Assembly (NCBI GenBank): GCA_020851465.1
Contig: JADZCR010000018.1
Location: forward strand, 1 to 61,286
Reading direction: 5' to 3'
Origin: Phycisphaeraceae bacterium
GTDB taxonomy: Bacteria > Planctomycetota > Phycisphaerae > Phycisphaerales > Phycisphaeraceae
Length of the DNA: 61,286 nucleotides
Both the position numbers and the translations under genes were made by a program. The notes under the pieces are model-generated. The model was given only the letters and a program-made list of their open reading frames with translations. It made no database searches and had not been told where the DNA came from. Shown here piece after piece: positions 9,457 to 18,382 of the stretch; within the stretch, counting starts at the first letter, position 1, and every line of letters starts with the position of its first letter.

Positions 9457-10701
9457 TTATGATCGCTTGACGACGATCCGAACCATCCGCGCACCCTGTA
9501 CCGGGTGGCTGTTCCAGTTTTCGCGGAATTGCTGCACGTCGTAGGTCACCAGCAGCACATCGTCCTCCGTCTCGTTGAGCGACAGATACTCCCACGAATT
9601 GCTGTCACGCACGTTGGTGTCCTCCTGCACGCGCAGTTGTTGATTAGGCGGGACACCCATCATCGTCTGATAGGCCGTTTCCAGCTCATGCAGGTCGATC
9701 CTGCCTTGCCATTGACGGCCGGTGCCGGTGGGGTCGCACATCACAAACTTTCCGCAATGTCCATAGTGCTCAGCCACGTAGTCCACCTTCGCCATTTGCT
9801 CGAGGGAAGTGAACGTGCTCTTGGGCCTGCCGAAAGAGCAGACCAATCCGCCGCGCCGGAGCTTTCGGATGATCGGCCAGACGCCGGTGAGATATTCGCC
9901 GCTGTCGATGAGCCGAATGGGTTCGGGGGCTGTCCAGGTTTTGCCCATATCCGCCGAGCGAGTCTGAAGCATGGCGGCGCCGGTGCGTGCGATGACGTAC
10001 AACTCGCCGCTGTCGAGCCGGGTGATCGACGCCTCATCGCCTCCTTCGGGGGTGTGGTCGGCGGCGAGTACCTCTGCCTTGCGATACCAGGTCTGCCCCG
10101 CATCGTGCGTTTCGTACAGCCAAACGCGGCTTTTTTTACTGTTGGCCGGCTGCCCATACCCCACAGCCATCCAATGTGTCGGTTTATCCAACTCGACAGT
10201 GGAGGTTATGTGGATGCGGCCGATCATGACGTTATCGAGCGATACGTCGCGGTTGTGGTTGCTGTGGTTGATGATTTCGTACCACGGGGCCTGCGGTTGA
10301 CCGAAGGTCCGCATGGCGCGGAGAGTCATGGTGTCGGTTCCGGGCGCGTGGATGCGGACGAATTGATGGCGGAAATTCCGTCCATCCTCGGAGGTGCCGA
10401 CATTCGCCACGAACCAGTCCGGCTCATTGGAGTCCTGCCAAACGTAGCTGTCGATTTCGTAGTAGCGACCGTCGGAGAAGGAATCCGACCACTCGACGCG
10501 GGGGCAGAGGTTTGGTGCATCATGCCACGTCTTGCCGCCGTCGTAGGAGTGATAGGACGTGTTCGGGGTGAAGTTATTGTCCGGGCCGATTCCGATGCTC
10601 ATGCGCAGCGTGCCGCCGGGGAGCACAGCCACGTGCGGGATGTAGCGGCGATCCGCGCGCTCAGCAAGGATGGTGACGGGTTGTGAAGGGATGAGTTTCA
10701 T
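9457..10701 (-). CDS. Sialidase-family (Asp-box) protein
   Basis: 414 aa. Three Asp boxes are visible: SYDGGKTW (52-59), THDAGQTW (198-205) and SADMGKTW (249-256), the hallmark of the six-bladed sialidase/BNR propeller. An Arg near the start (DRRYIPH, 17-23) could serve the sialidase Arg triad, but the full catalytic set (Tyr/Glu pair and Arg triad) is not assured. No signal peptide is seen, so a cytoplasmic or non-classical location is likely. Possible substrates are sialic-acid or other glycoside ends; an uncharacterised exo-glycosidase is the safest reading. ATG start. It sits alone between tRNA-Leu and the membrane cluster. Confidence 0.75.
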   Translation of the reverse strand: MKLIPSQPVTILAERADRRYIPHVAVLPGGTLRMSIGIGPDNNFTPNTSYHSYDGGKTWHDAPNLCPRVEWSDSFSDGRYYEIDSYVWQDSNEPDWFVANVGTSEDGRNFRHQFVRIHAPGTDTMTLRAMRTFGQPQAPWYEIINHSNHNRDVSLDNVMIGRIHITSTVELDKPTHWMAVGYGQPANSKKSRVWLYETHDAGQTWYRKAEVLAADHTPEGGDEASITRLDSGELYVIARTGAAMLQTRSADMGKTWTAPEPIRLIDSGEYLTGVWPIIRKLRRGGLVCSFGRPKSTFTSLEQMAKVDYVAEHYGHCGKFVMCDPTGTGRQWQGRIDLHELETAYQTMMGVPPNQQLRVQEDTNVRDSNSWEYLSLNETEDDVLLVTYDVQQFRENWNSHPVQGARMVRIVVKRS

Positions 10702-10829
10702 CAGTTGGATTCCGGTTGCGTTTCCTGGCTGCGGATGGAGTTGCGATCAGACATCATGGGTGTGTCAGTGACATCCTGACGCCCGACGATGCTGCGTGCT
10801 GCTCCGGGAAGCAGAAGGTACAACAAACT

Positions 10830-11363
10830 TCACGGAGTGTCCTGTTGCTCGGGGGATTGATCTTCGGGAATTAAGAGCGGGCCGGGTGCCGCTTCTTCGT
10901 TGCGTTCGAGTGCCTGCGCCAAGGCGGCCTCCTGCGCAGCGTCGATCGCGGTTGCGAGTTTGTCCAGAAATACCCGTATTTTCTTTTGCGACAAAAGGCA
11001 GGCGAAATCGCGGTTGATCCCTGCGCGACGGATGCGGATATGTGTCTTGCCCCGCATGAGGACAGCAGCCGCGCAGAGGATCGCCAGGGCGAGAAACCCG
11101 GCACCCGTGGCGGATACCCCCGGTGCGTTTTCCGACCTGCCGATCATGATGAGAATCACAGCGACGATCAGGGGCGCCAGCGAGGTGAAGATCGCCGCAA
11201 GCCAGGCGACCGATTTCCATACGACGATGCTCTCGACTCGATCAAGACGGATGCGGCGAACGCGGTCGCGCGTGCCTTCACGTTGAAGGATCACCAGCGA
11301 CTCAGGCTCAATGAGCAGCGATCGTTTCTTCGACAGGCTGTTGATGGTCAGGTCCGCGGGCAT
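10830..11363 (-). CDS. Hypothetical membrane protein, last gene of RDD cluster
   Basis: About 177 aa. Two adjacent hydrophobic segments (about residues 53-70 and 83-102) are flanked by basic residues, followed by a cytoplasmic-looking, charged C-terminal region rich in Glu, Gln and Ala. The N-terminal part (SLLIEPESLVILQREG...) resembles a small beta domain before the membrane hairpin. The ATG at 11363 was preferred to an upstream in-frame start because an AAGGA Shine-Dalgarno precedes it and it begins just after the stop of the preceding gene. Not a family I recognise; the position suggests a shared membrane function with the zinc-ribbon and RDD genes upstream. Confidence 0.6.
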   Translation of the reverse strand: MPADLTINSLSKKRSLLIEPESLVILQREGTRDRVRRIRLDRVESIVVWKSVAWLAAIFTSLAPLIVAVILIMIGRSENAPGVSATGAGFLALAILCAAAVLMRGKTHIRIRRAGINRDFACLLSQKKIRVFLDKLATAIDAAQEAALAQALERNEEAAPGPLLIPEDQSPEQQDTP

Positions 11364-11370
11364 ACGTTCC

Positions 11371-11967
11371 TTAGGAATTGTTGATGACGATGGCGACGAT
11401 GATGGCGAGCACTCCGAATGCAGCCATCGCGCCGAAACCAAACGCGACGATTCCCAGCCAAGCCATGCGACCGGGGCCGACCAGTCTGGCGTAAAGAGGA
11501 TTTTCGCGGCGCAATTTTCTCGTTGTAAAAAATCGAAGGATCATTAACGGGATAAAGATCACACCCAGAAACGAGACCAGCAGGGTGAACAGAGCCAGGG
11601 TGACGATCTCCGTGTCCGGTCGCGGCAGATAGTGCGTGTATGACTTAGTCAGAATCGATTTTCCCGCGCCTTCAAGGTACTGCACGCTGTAACTTTTACC
11701 GTCCAGGGCGACATGGCAGAGCGAGCAGATGTAGTCGCCCGTTCCGGCGCAGACCGCTACCGCGCGGTTGGCGGGATGATGGGCGCAGGCGGCATCCTCC
11801 GGGCCGGCAGGGGTTGGATGTTCGACCAGCAGGGGCAGCGGTCGGAACAGCAGGACCCGCGTTTTCAGATCGCAATGAGGGCAACGCATCTCTTCACCGG
11901 AACGCGCATCCATGCCGATCCCGCAGCGCGGACAGATGATGTCGTTGATCTCAAGCCGTGTGATCAT
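11371..11967 (-). CDS. Zinc-ribbon/B-box-like membrane protein
   Basis: 198 aa. The N-terminal CPRCGIGMDAR...CPHC (12-32) is a zinc ribbon. A second cluster (C61, H63, H64, then C73, C81, C84) resembles a B-box-type zinc finger. Two hydrophobic stretches (about 122-145 and 168-194) follow. The gene at 19994 shares the Cys/His-then-membrane layout, so the two may be distant relatives. It is 12 bp downstream of an RDD gene on the same strand. Likely an inner-membrane protein with a cytoplasmic metal-binding head; function unknown. Confidence 0.6.
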   Translation of the reverse strand: MITRLEINDIICPRCGIGMDARSGEEMRCPHCDLKTRVLLFRPLPLLVEHPTPAGPEDAACAHHPANRAVAVCAGTGDYICSLCHVALDGKSYSVQYLEGAGKSILTKSYTHYLPRPDTEIVTLALFTLLVSFLGVIFIPLMILRFFTTRKLRRENPLYARLVGPGRMAWLGIVAFGFGAMAAFGVLAIIVAIVINNS

Positions 11968-11979
11968 GGGGTCGCAAAC

Positions 11980-12633
11980 TTACGTTAGATGGAGAATGAC
12001 TTTCGTACCCGCGAGTTGATCGTGGATCGACCTCTGCTGTCGGTCCGCCAGCGTGACAATGCAATCAGCGAAATAGAAAAGCGAGCCTAACCCGGTGAGC
12101 GTGACACCGATCATCTCATAGTCGATCAGAGTAACGGTAAGGATCGGGCCGATGACCTGCGGCCCGTAGAAGATCAACGACCGCTTGATTGACGTCCGCA
12201 TGGAGATGGGCGAGCCGTTGAGCATGACCACCTTGATACCCGTAGCCCGTTTTCCCAAGGTCTGACCGTACTTGGCGTGCAGCACAACCGTGTAGAGAAA
12301 ACACACAGCAATCCCGAAGATGGAAATGGCGGTCTGCATCAAGCCGGCATCCGTAGCGGTGCTCATCTGCGCACTGACGACCAGGCCAAGTATCCAGATG
12401 GGTATGAAGATAAGCAGATTGTCGATGAACAAGGCCCCGAACCGTTTGCCGAAAGTTGGCTTGAGCGATTCGCCGGGGAGCGGATCGCCGGCGAGCAGGC
12501 GTTCGAGCAGTTCCTGCTTTCCTTCCGCCGAGACGCGCAGGCCGCGCAGGATGATGGTCTGGTCCTCCGGCAGCCATTCGCCGGTCAGTTGGCATTGCAT
12601 CTGACCGGGTGCCGGGGCGGTGGTTTCAGCCAT
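11980..12633 (-). CDS. RDD family membrane protein
   Basis: 217 aa. After about 60 soluble residues, FGKRFGALFIDNLLIFIPIW carries the Arg and Asp that name the RDD domain, followed by hydrophobic helices and the typical GQTLGKRATGIKVV turn. RDD proteins are inner-membrane proteins of poorly known role; some have been implicated in ion exchange. The N-terminal QCQLTGEWLPEDQ with one Cys is a short extra domain. It lies 55 bp downstream of a second RDD gene, forming a tandem pair of unlike proteins. Confidence 0.8.
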   Translation of the reverse strand: MAETTAPAPGQMQCQLTGEWLPEDQTIILRGLRVSAEGKQELLERLLAGDPLPGESLKPTFGKRFGALFIDNLLIFIPIWILGLVVSAQMSTATDAGLMQTAISIFGIAVCFLYTVVLHAKYGQTLGKRATGIKVVMLNGSPISMRTSIKRSLIFYGPQVIGPILTVTLIDYEMIGVTLTGLGSLFYFADCIVTLADRQQRSIHDQLAGTKVILHLT

Positions 12634-12688
12634 GAATCACCTCTTATCGGAAATCATACGAAACTCGCGCCTCATTCACAGGCTTGAT

Positions 12689-13471
12689 TCAGGACGTGAA
12701 CGTCATGCTCTGCACCACAAGTCCCAGATTCATCACCGTCTGTTCATCGCTGAGGTAATCCATGTCTTCCGGCAGGGCGTACCGTTGACGAAACAGCTTG
12801 GCAGCAATCGCAAACAAGTCCTCGCGCACCGCGGGGTCAAGCTCATCACGCCGCATCATGAGGTCAAAGATCAGATCACGCTCATCGCGCGTCACCCGTG
12901 AGAGGATGCGATTGCGGATGGCGGTATCCGTCTGGAACGTATTCACCCGGCTTTGCTGACGGAGCAGAGCTGAGGGCAGGCTGAGCTTGGAATCGCGGAT
13001 CACAATGGTATCCGCCGCCAGATCGCCGAGGCGTCGATGCAGCGGATCGATGAACGCGACCGCAGCACCGATGAACGCGATGAAGATGATCGTGTTGTCG
13101 ATCCATCGGACCACGTTGCGGATGACGACCTCCGCGAAGCGCAGCCTTGTGCCGCGGGTGGAGATCACCCGCAGGTTCATGATTCGCTTGCCGGGAGATT
13201 GGCCGCCCCAGCGCAGCTCGAAGAAGGCGTAATAGCCAAAGTCGATGGCCAGCAGCCCGACAAAGGCGATCGCTGCCACCCATGAAGCCATCGAGAGGCT
13301 TGAGGCCATCCCCAGAAACCCCGCCAGCCATCCGGTTAACAGAACCACTGCCGCATACAAAATCAGGATGAAAAGCTGATCGACAAACCACGCCATCACG
13401 CGGCTGGCCAGACCGCCGATCTCGTAACGAAAATAAACCTGCTCAGGCGTGATGATGCGATGGTAGGGCAC
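12689..13471 (-). CDS. RDD family membrane protein
   Basis: 260 aa. The first helix contains ASRVMAWFVDQLFIL (residues 22-36), with the conserved Arg and Asp; further helices follow and GQSPGKRIMNLRV gives the family turn. The C-terminal 90 residues are soluble and charged. RDD genes with SpoIIM, DUF58 and MoxR genes form a recurrent bacterial neighbourhood, and the SpoIIM gene here is divergent from this one across 114 bp. The start is a GTG; no better ATG lies in frame. Probable first gene of the four-gene minus-strand unit 13471-10830. Confidence 0.82.
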   Translation of the reverse strand: MPYHRIITPEQVYFRYEIGGLASRVMAWFVDQLFILILYAAVVLLTGWLAGFLGMASSLSMASWVAAIAFVGLLAIDFGYYAFFELRWGGQSPGKRIMNLRVISTRGTRLRFAEVVIRNVVRWIDNTIIFIAFIGAAVAFIDPLHRRLGDLAADTIVIRDSKLSLPSALLRQQSRVNTFQTDTAIRNRILSRVTRDERDLIFDLMMRRDELDPAVREDLFAIAAKLFRQRYALPEDMDYLSDEQTVMNLGLVVQSMTFTS

Positions 13472-13585
13472 GCTGCCATTCTAATGGCGGCTGCGTTTTC
13501 CGGTTCAGCGGGTTGATCTGGTTGCGTCAAAAGCCGCAGTTAGGATCACGACACGGAAACCGGCTCATCCTTTACAATTCACGCC

Positions 13586-14635
13586 ATGGACTTCAATGAG
13601 TTCCTCCTCCAGCGGCAACCGCGGTGGAAACAGCTCAGCCAACTGCTTGATCGCGTGGATCAGGTCGGTCTGGCGGGACTCGCAGCGCACGAGGTCGATG
13701 AGCTTTTTTCGCTCTATCGACTGGTATCGAGCGATCTGAATCTCGTGCAGACACGCACGGGAAACCCCACGCTGCTCGAATATCTGGAAACGCTCGTCGG
13801 CCGTGCTTACGCACGTCTGGCGGTGCCGCGTCAGTCGAGCTTCTTCCGCTCCTGGTGGACCATCCTCCGGCACTACTTCCCCGCGGAATTGCGTCGGCAG
13901 AAACGACTGCTGGCGATCAGCTTCGCGGTGATGGCGGCCGGCATTCTCTTTGGGGCGACGGCCACCCTCGTTTCCCCTCGAAACGCGGAGCTGTTCCTCG
14001 GCGCAGAGCATCTGGCTGAAAGCCCCAGTCAGCGCGTCGCCCGACTCGAGGAAAATGAGCGCACCGGAAAAACTCAGATCAGCAGCACCGGCGAAAATGC
14101 CTTCTTCTCCAGCTTTTTATTCACCCACAACATCCGCGTGACCATTCTGGGATTTGCGCTGGGATTTACCTTTGGCGTCGGCACGGTCGTTGTGCTCTTT
14201 GCCAATGGCGCGATGCTCGGATCGTTGGCGGTGCTTTACGCGCAGGATGGCGTGCTCAAGTTTTTCATCGCGTGGGTGGGGCCGCACGGTTCCATCGAGT
14301 TGCCCTGCATCATTTTCGGATGTACGGCAGGATTGATGGTCGCCCGTGCGCAGTTTCGACGTGACGGAGGCTCATTCATGTCGCAGTTGCGCCGGATCAG
14401 GCCGGCATTGGTCGATCTGCTGGTGGGGACCGCGAGTCTGCTGGTGGTCGCCGGCGTCATCGAAGGCGGATTCAGCCAGGTGAACGAACCGACGCTGCCG
14501 TACACGTTGAAAATCGCCGTCGCCGTGGCGCTCTTTGTCGCGCTGCTGCTCTATGTCTTCAAGATGCCGGCCCGATGTCGCGTGCCGGAGGAATCACACG
14601 GTCTGGCGAAGGAACTCCATGCGCTGGTCTCCTGA
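13586..14635 (+). CDS. SpoIIM-like (stage II sporulation protein M) membrane protein
   Basis: 349 aa. About 100 soluble residues precede a membrane domain with four or more helices; NIRVTILGFALGFTFGVGT and the FIAWVGPHGSIELPCIIFG segment are typical of the SpoIIM/DUF95 family, whose conserved HG-E pair is present (PHGSIELP). In Bacillus SpoIIM acts in engulfment, but non-sporulating bacteria carry relatives beside RDD, DUF58 and MoxR genes, as here. TACAAT ends seven bases before the ATG, so the transcript may be leaderless. It is divergent from the RDD gene and convergent with the DUF58 gene (12-bp gap). Confidence 0.85.
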   Translation: MDFNEFLLQRQPRWKQLSQLLDRVDQVGLAGLAAHEVDELFSLYRLVSSDLNLVQTRTGNPTLLEYLETLVGRAYARLAVPRQSSFFRSWWTILRHYFPAELRRQKRLLAISFAVMAAGILFGATATLVSPRNAELFLGAEHLAESPSQRVARLEENERTGKTQISSTGENAFFSSFLFTHNIRVTILGFALGFTFGVGTVVVLFANGAMLGSLAVLYAQDGVLKFFIAWVGPHGSIELPCIIFGCTAGLMVARAQFRRDGGSFMSQLRRIRPALVDLLVGTASLLVVAGVIEGGFSQVNEPTLPYTLKIAVAVALFVALLLYVFKMPARCRVPEESHGLAKELHALVS

Positions 14636-14647
14636 TCCTGATGCAGC

Positions 14648-16012
14648 TCAGATCAATTGTCTTGCCTTGATCGACAGATAGCGGTTGACCAGCTCCACGC
14701 TCAGACGGTCGGCTTCGGATTCGAGAACCTGAACTCCCGCCAGCGCCAGCGACTGAATGGCGGCATCGCGCTCCGTGGCGAGCTGGTTGGCGGCAAGGAT
14801 CTGGTACATCGCATGGCGGTGATGGGCCGCCGCTCCCGCCACGCGATCCAGCAACGGATCACGAAGACTGACGATCACTACGACATGCCGATGGGCCAGC
14901 AGCGGCATGACTTCCGCGAGGTTGGCCGCCAGTTGAGGGTCATTCAAATCAGTGAAAAGAAACACGAGGCATCGCCGTTTTTGATTGGTACGGATCGCCT
15001 GCGCCAGGGCTGCGTATGAGGGAAAGACTCCCTCCGGGTGGGCGTCCACCAGCGCGCGGATGATGCGATTGAGCAGGACCATGTCGCTGCCCGGCTTGAT
15101 GAACTGCGTCACCGCATCGCGGAAAAGAGCCATCCCCACCCGGTCGCCCTGACGATGCGCGACATGGGCGAGCATGATGGATGCGTCGATCGCTCGGTCC
15201 AGAGCGGTGCCCTTGCCGACGGGGTTTCCCATCATCCGTCCGCAGTCGAGACAGATCAGGATGTCCTGACTGCGTTCCGCCTGATAAACATTGGTGATGG
15301 GTCGCCGGTGGCGCGCGGTGGCTTTCCAGTTGATGTCGCTGTAATTGTCGTCAGGGATGTAGTCGCGGAGTTGTTCAAACTCACGACCGCTGCCGACGAT
15401 TCGCGTCCGATGGATGCCCAGTTGCGCCAGCGTGTGCGAACGGCGGAGCGTGTCGTATTGATTCAGCCCCTCAAGGTTCGGATAAACGGTCACCTGCGCA
15501 GCGTCGTTGAGGTCCCACCGCCTCTTGGCCAGACCAAGGGGAAAGCGCACATCCGCCTCAGCCGTCGGAATCTCGATCCGTCCGCGACGACGGGGCGTGA
15601 CAGTGAGCGCAGCCACGACGACTTCACCCGGCTCGACCAGCGTTTCCAGACGATCCGTATCCGCTTCCAGCGTGGAAGGCCACGGCTGGCGCAGCCCGAC
15701 GATGACGGCACGCTGTCCGCGATTTTCGATGCGGAAAAGGACATCGCAGGGCCGGTCGATCTGGACCCGCGTCCACTCCGAGCGTTGAACCGAAACCGGA
15801 TTACGCGCCAGTCGCGCACCGTCCCAGTAAAGCAGGCCGATCAGCATCGCATCGACCGTCAGCGCAAGGTAAATGATCTGCGGGAACACCACCCCGACGA
15901 GGAGAATCATGGCGACGACCAGCGCGATGAAAAGCAGCGGCCGGCCGGGGACCGTGACGCCTGCAGTGCGGGCGGAGGGCGAGGGATCGTGCGTGGTCGG
16001 GGCGGCTGTCAC
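14648..16012 (-). CDS. DUF58 domain-containing protein
   Basis: 454 aa. Two N-terminal hydrophobic segments (about 25-60) anchor a protein whose centre holds the DUF58 signature: GSGREFEQLRDY, then DINWKATARHRRP. The C-terminal part is a von Willebrand A-like fold, with LDCGRMMG where a MIDAS DxSxS would stand, so the metal site is degenerate. DUF58 proteins are standard partners of MoxR ATPases and are thought to act as clients or adaptors in membrane-associated assembly. GTG start; it overlaps the MoxR stop by 4 bp, indicating translational coupling. Confidence 0.88.
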   Translation of the reverse strand: MTAAPTTHDPSPSARTAGVTVPGRPLLFIALVVAMILLVGVVFPQIIYLALTVDAMLIGLLYWDGARLARNPVSVQRSEWTRVQIDRPCDVLFRIENRGQRAVIVGLRQPWPSTLEADTDRLETLVEPGEVVVAALTVTPRRRGRIEIPTAEADVRFPLGLAKRRWDLNDAAQVTVYPNLEGLNQYDTLRRSHTLAQLGIHRTRIVGSGREFEQLRDYIPDDNYSDINWKATARHRRPITNVYQAERSQDILICLDCGRMMGNPVGKGTALDRAIDASIMLAHVAHRQGDRVGMALFRDAVTQFIKPGSDMVLLNRIIRALVDAHPEGVFPSYAALAQAIRTNQKRRCLVFLFTDLNDPQLAANLAEVMPLLAHRHVVVIVSLRDPLLDRVAGAAAHHRHAMYQILAANQLATERDAAIQSLALAGVQVLESEADRLSVELVNRYLSIKARQLI

Positions 16013-16983
16013 CGGGGTACTTCAATTTTGTCGAGGATGGATTGGAGAACTTCATCGCGCGTCACGCCGCTGATTTCCGAATCAGCCGTCAACGTCAGGC
16101 GATGCCCCAGCACGGGTTGCGCCATGGCGACGAAATCATCGGGAGTCACGAAGTCACGGCCTTGCAGCAGGGCACGCGCCTTGGCTGCCATCAGGAGATA
16201 GATCGAGCCGCGCGGTCCCGCGCCGAGCAGGATCGAGTCATGCTCGCGCGTCGCACGGGTGATTTTCAGGCAGTAGTCCATCACCCCCGGCTCCACGCGC
16301 ACGCTCGGCAGCATCGCCCGCAGCCGCAGCAGCCCCTGCACATCGAGCACGGGTTTGAGGTTCTGGGCTTCGAGTCGATCCGAGGGCGTCCCGCGATGCA
16401 CCGCTTCCAGCACGGCGCGTTCGGCGTTGATGTCCGGGTATTCCACGGCGATCTTCAGCAGAAAACGGTCAAGCTGGGCCTCCGGCAGCGGGTAGGTGCC
16501 CTCAAACTCAACGGGATTCTGCGTGGCAAAGACGGTGAAGATCGGCGACAACTCGTAGCGCACGCCGTCAATGGTTGCGTGGCGTTCACTCATCGCTTCG
16601 AGGAGCGCGGACTGCGTCTTGGCGGGAGCGCGGTTGATCTCGTCACCCAGCAGCAGATCGGTGAAGATCGGCCCCTGGTGGAGCGCGAACGTGTTGGTCG
16701 CCAGATTGAAGACGTTGGTGCCGATCACGTCGGAAGGCATCAGATCGGGGGTGAACTGAATGCGCTTGGCGCGACAGGACAGGGTCAACGCCAGCACCCG
16801 CACCGTGAGGGTCTTGGCGGTGCCCGGCACGCCTTCGAGCAGCGCGTGGCCGCCGGTCATGATGGCGATGAGCATCTGCTCCAGCACGCGGTCCTGGCCG
16901 TGGATCACCCGCGCCATTTCCGTCTTGATGGCAGAGAGTTGCCGGCTCGCTTCCTTAAGGTCATCGCTGATGGGTTCGGACAC
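16009..16983 (-). CDS. MoxR-family AAA+ ATPase
   Basis: 324 aa. Walker A GVPGTAKT (51-58) and Walker B LLLGDEINRAP (D114, E115), followed by ATQNPVEFEGTYPLPEAQLD with sensor 1 Asn, are typical of MoxR. These ATPases act as chaperones for metal insertion or complex assembly, normally with VWA or DUF58 partners, and the DUF58 gene is directly downstream. I chose the GTG at 16983 over the TTG-like start at 17001 because GGGAGG lies six bases before it. It overlaps the end of the upstream DUF4350 gene by 23 bp. Confidence 0.92.
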   Translation of the reverse strand: MSEPISDDLKEASRQLSAIKTEMARVIHGQDRVLEQMLIAIMTGGHALLEGVPGTAKTLTVRVLALTLSCRAKRIQFTPDLMPSDVIGTNVFNLATNTFALHQGPIFTDLLLGDEINRAPAKTQSALLEAMSERHATIDGVRYELSPIFTVFATQNPVEFEGTYPLPEAQLDRFLLKIAVEYPDINAERAVLEAVHRGTPSDRLEAQNLKPVLDVQGLLRLRAMLPSVRVEPGVMDYCLKITRATREHDSILLGAGPRGSIYLLMAAKARALLQGRDFVTPDDFVAMAQPVLGHRLTLTADSEISGVTRDEVLQSILDKIEVPR

Positions 16984-18382
16984 GGGTAGCCTCCCTGACA
17001 AATTCAGAAGACAAGGTCAAGATTCTCGACAGTTGCACGTCATATCGGTGGTGCTTCGTCTCGGATCGCTTCTTCCCCGGTTGCGGCAGCGGTTCGCTGG
17101 CGATCCGTTGACGAGTTCTCATGGGGATGGGTGTCCGACATTCAGGGCAGGTCCCCGAAGTGTTGCCGGTCAGATCGTAACCGCACTGCTTGCAGAGTGG
17201 TGCGCTCTCCCGTTCTGTCTGACGCAGCGCATCGCTGATTTCCTGCGCCTGAGCAGCCAGCGCCGGCGGGAGCTGCGCCGCGCGTTTTTCCACGTCGGCG
17301 GGGCGGCAGCGCAGAGCCTTGGCCATCCGCTTCCGCACGGCCTGTGTCACCAGCGTGTGCGCCGCTTCCGCCTTGAGTGATTGACTGTAAAGGTGGCCGA
17401 GCGTCTCGATCTGCTCGACGCTCGATCGGAGCCGCGGCGGATCGTCGATCTCCTGAGGCCGATGTCCCCGTGTGCTCCAGGTGTACAGCGCGATGACGAA
17501 AACCAGTTGCAGGAGCACCGGCAGCAGCCCGATGCGCCTGAGCATCTCCATGATCGTCCCGCCATGACCGATGCCGTGCGACCATTCATCCATGATGACC
17601 GGCCCGCTGCCGATGAGCGAGAGAACGACTTCGAGATTGTCATTCTCCAGCAGCGAATGATTGAGGATCGGCGTCGGAGCACCGATGATGATCAGCTTGC
17701 CCCGCCCGACCCGCAGCTCGCCGGCATACGTGCCCTGTCTTGTCCCGGCGAGCGTGCGCCAGCGCGAATCCGTGACCGGAACCAGCAACATCGGAGAGCG
17801 AAGACTGATCATTCGCGACGGCGGAGAGGCCCAGCCGTCATCCGAGGAATCTTTCGCTGCGTTGGTATCAGGCTGCGTCTGATGTTCCGAATTCCACCCC
17901 ACGGTGACGAGAAACCCCGGATGGCGGTCGGGCGGAAGTCCGTGGATTTCATGTGCGGCAGCACTCTGAAAAGGACCGAAGCTGTCCGCATTGACAGCGG
18001 GGGGCGCTCCCGCTTGCTTCATGAGTGAGGTCGTCTGTCGTGAAAACTGGATGACCGTGTTGCCTTCAGTCATCCAGTTGATTAACTCATCAGGCCGGAG
18101 CGACGATCCGCCGGTCTCGACGTTGTCGTCATCAGAGAGCACCTGTACGAGCACGCCGTGATCCGTCGATTCGAGGCGTGAGCGTTCGAGAGTGCGAACG
18201 GGTATGCCTCGTTGACGCAGCAGGTCGTAGATGGCCGCGGTGCCGTAGGGGTCATGCCGTCGAGTCGAGTAAACCGGCGACGCATCCCCGCCGCGTGTGG
18301 CGACCTCCGCCAGAAGGTAGAACGCCCAGACCATCAGCGCCAGTGCCAGCAACGTCACCGCGATAGTGAGTTTTCTATTCAC
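16961..18382 (-). CDS. DUF4350-like membrane protein with C-terminal zinc ribbon
   Basis: 473 aa. An N-terminal helix (residues 5-27) precedes a domain with YGTAAIYDLLRQRGIPVRTL, the feature of DUF4350 proteins found in MoxR-DUF58-DUF4129 loci. A second hydrophobic segment lies near residue 300 (LLPVLLQLVFVIALYTW). The C-terminal region contains CKQCGYDLTGNTSGTCPEC, a zinc ribbon seen again and again in Phycisphaerae proteins and a lineage marker here. The GTG at 18382 is preferred: it overlaps the previous gene by 8 bp, and the longer frame would run deep into that gene. Confidence 0.75.
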   Translation of the reverse strand: MNRKLTIAVTLLALALMVWAFYLLAEVATRGGDASPVYSTRRHDPYGTAAIYDLLRQRGIPVRTLERSRLESTDHGVLVQVLSDDDNVETGGSSLRPDELINWMTEGNTVIQFSRQTTSLMKQAGAPPAVNADSFGPFQSAAAHEIHGLPPDRHPGFLVTVGWNSEHQTQPDTNAAKDSSDDGWASPPSRMISLRSPMLLVPVTDSRWRTLAGTRQGTYAGELRVGRGKLIIIGAPTPILNHSLLENDNLEVVLSLIGSGPVIMDEWSHGIGHGGTIMEMLRRIGLLPVLLQLVFVIALYTWSTRGHRPQEIDDPPRLRSSVEQIETLGHLYSQSLKAEAAHTLVTQAVRKRMAKALRCRPADVEKRAAQLPPALAAQAQEISDALRQTERESAPLCKQCGYDLTGNTSGTCPECRTPIPMRTRQRIASEPLPQPGKKRSETKHHRYDVQLSRILTLSSEFVREATRVRTHQR

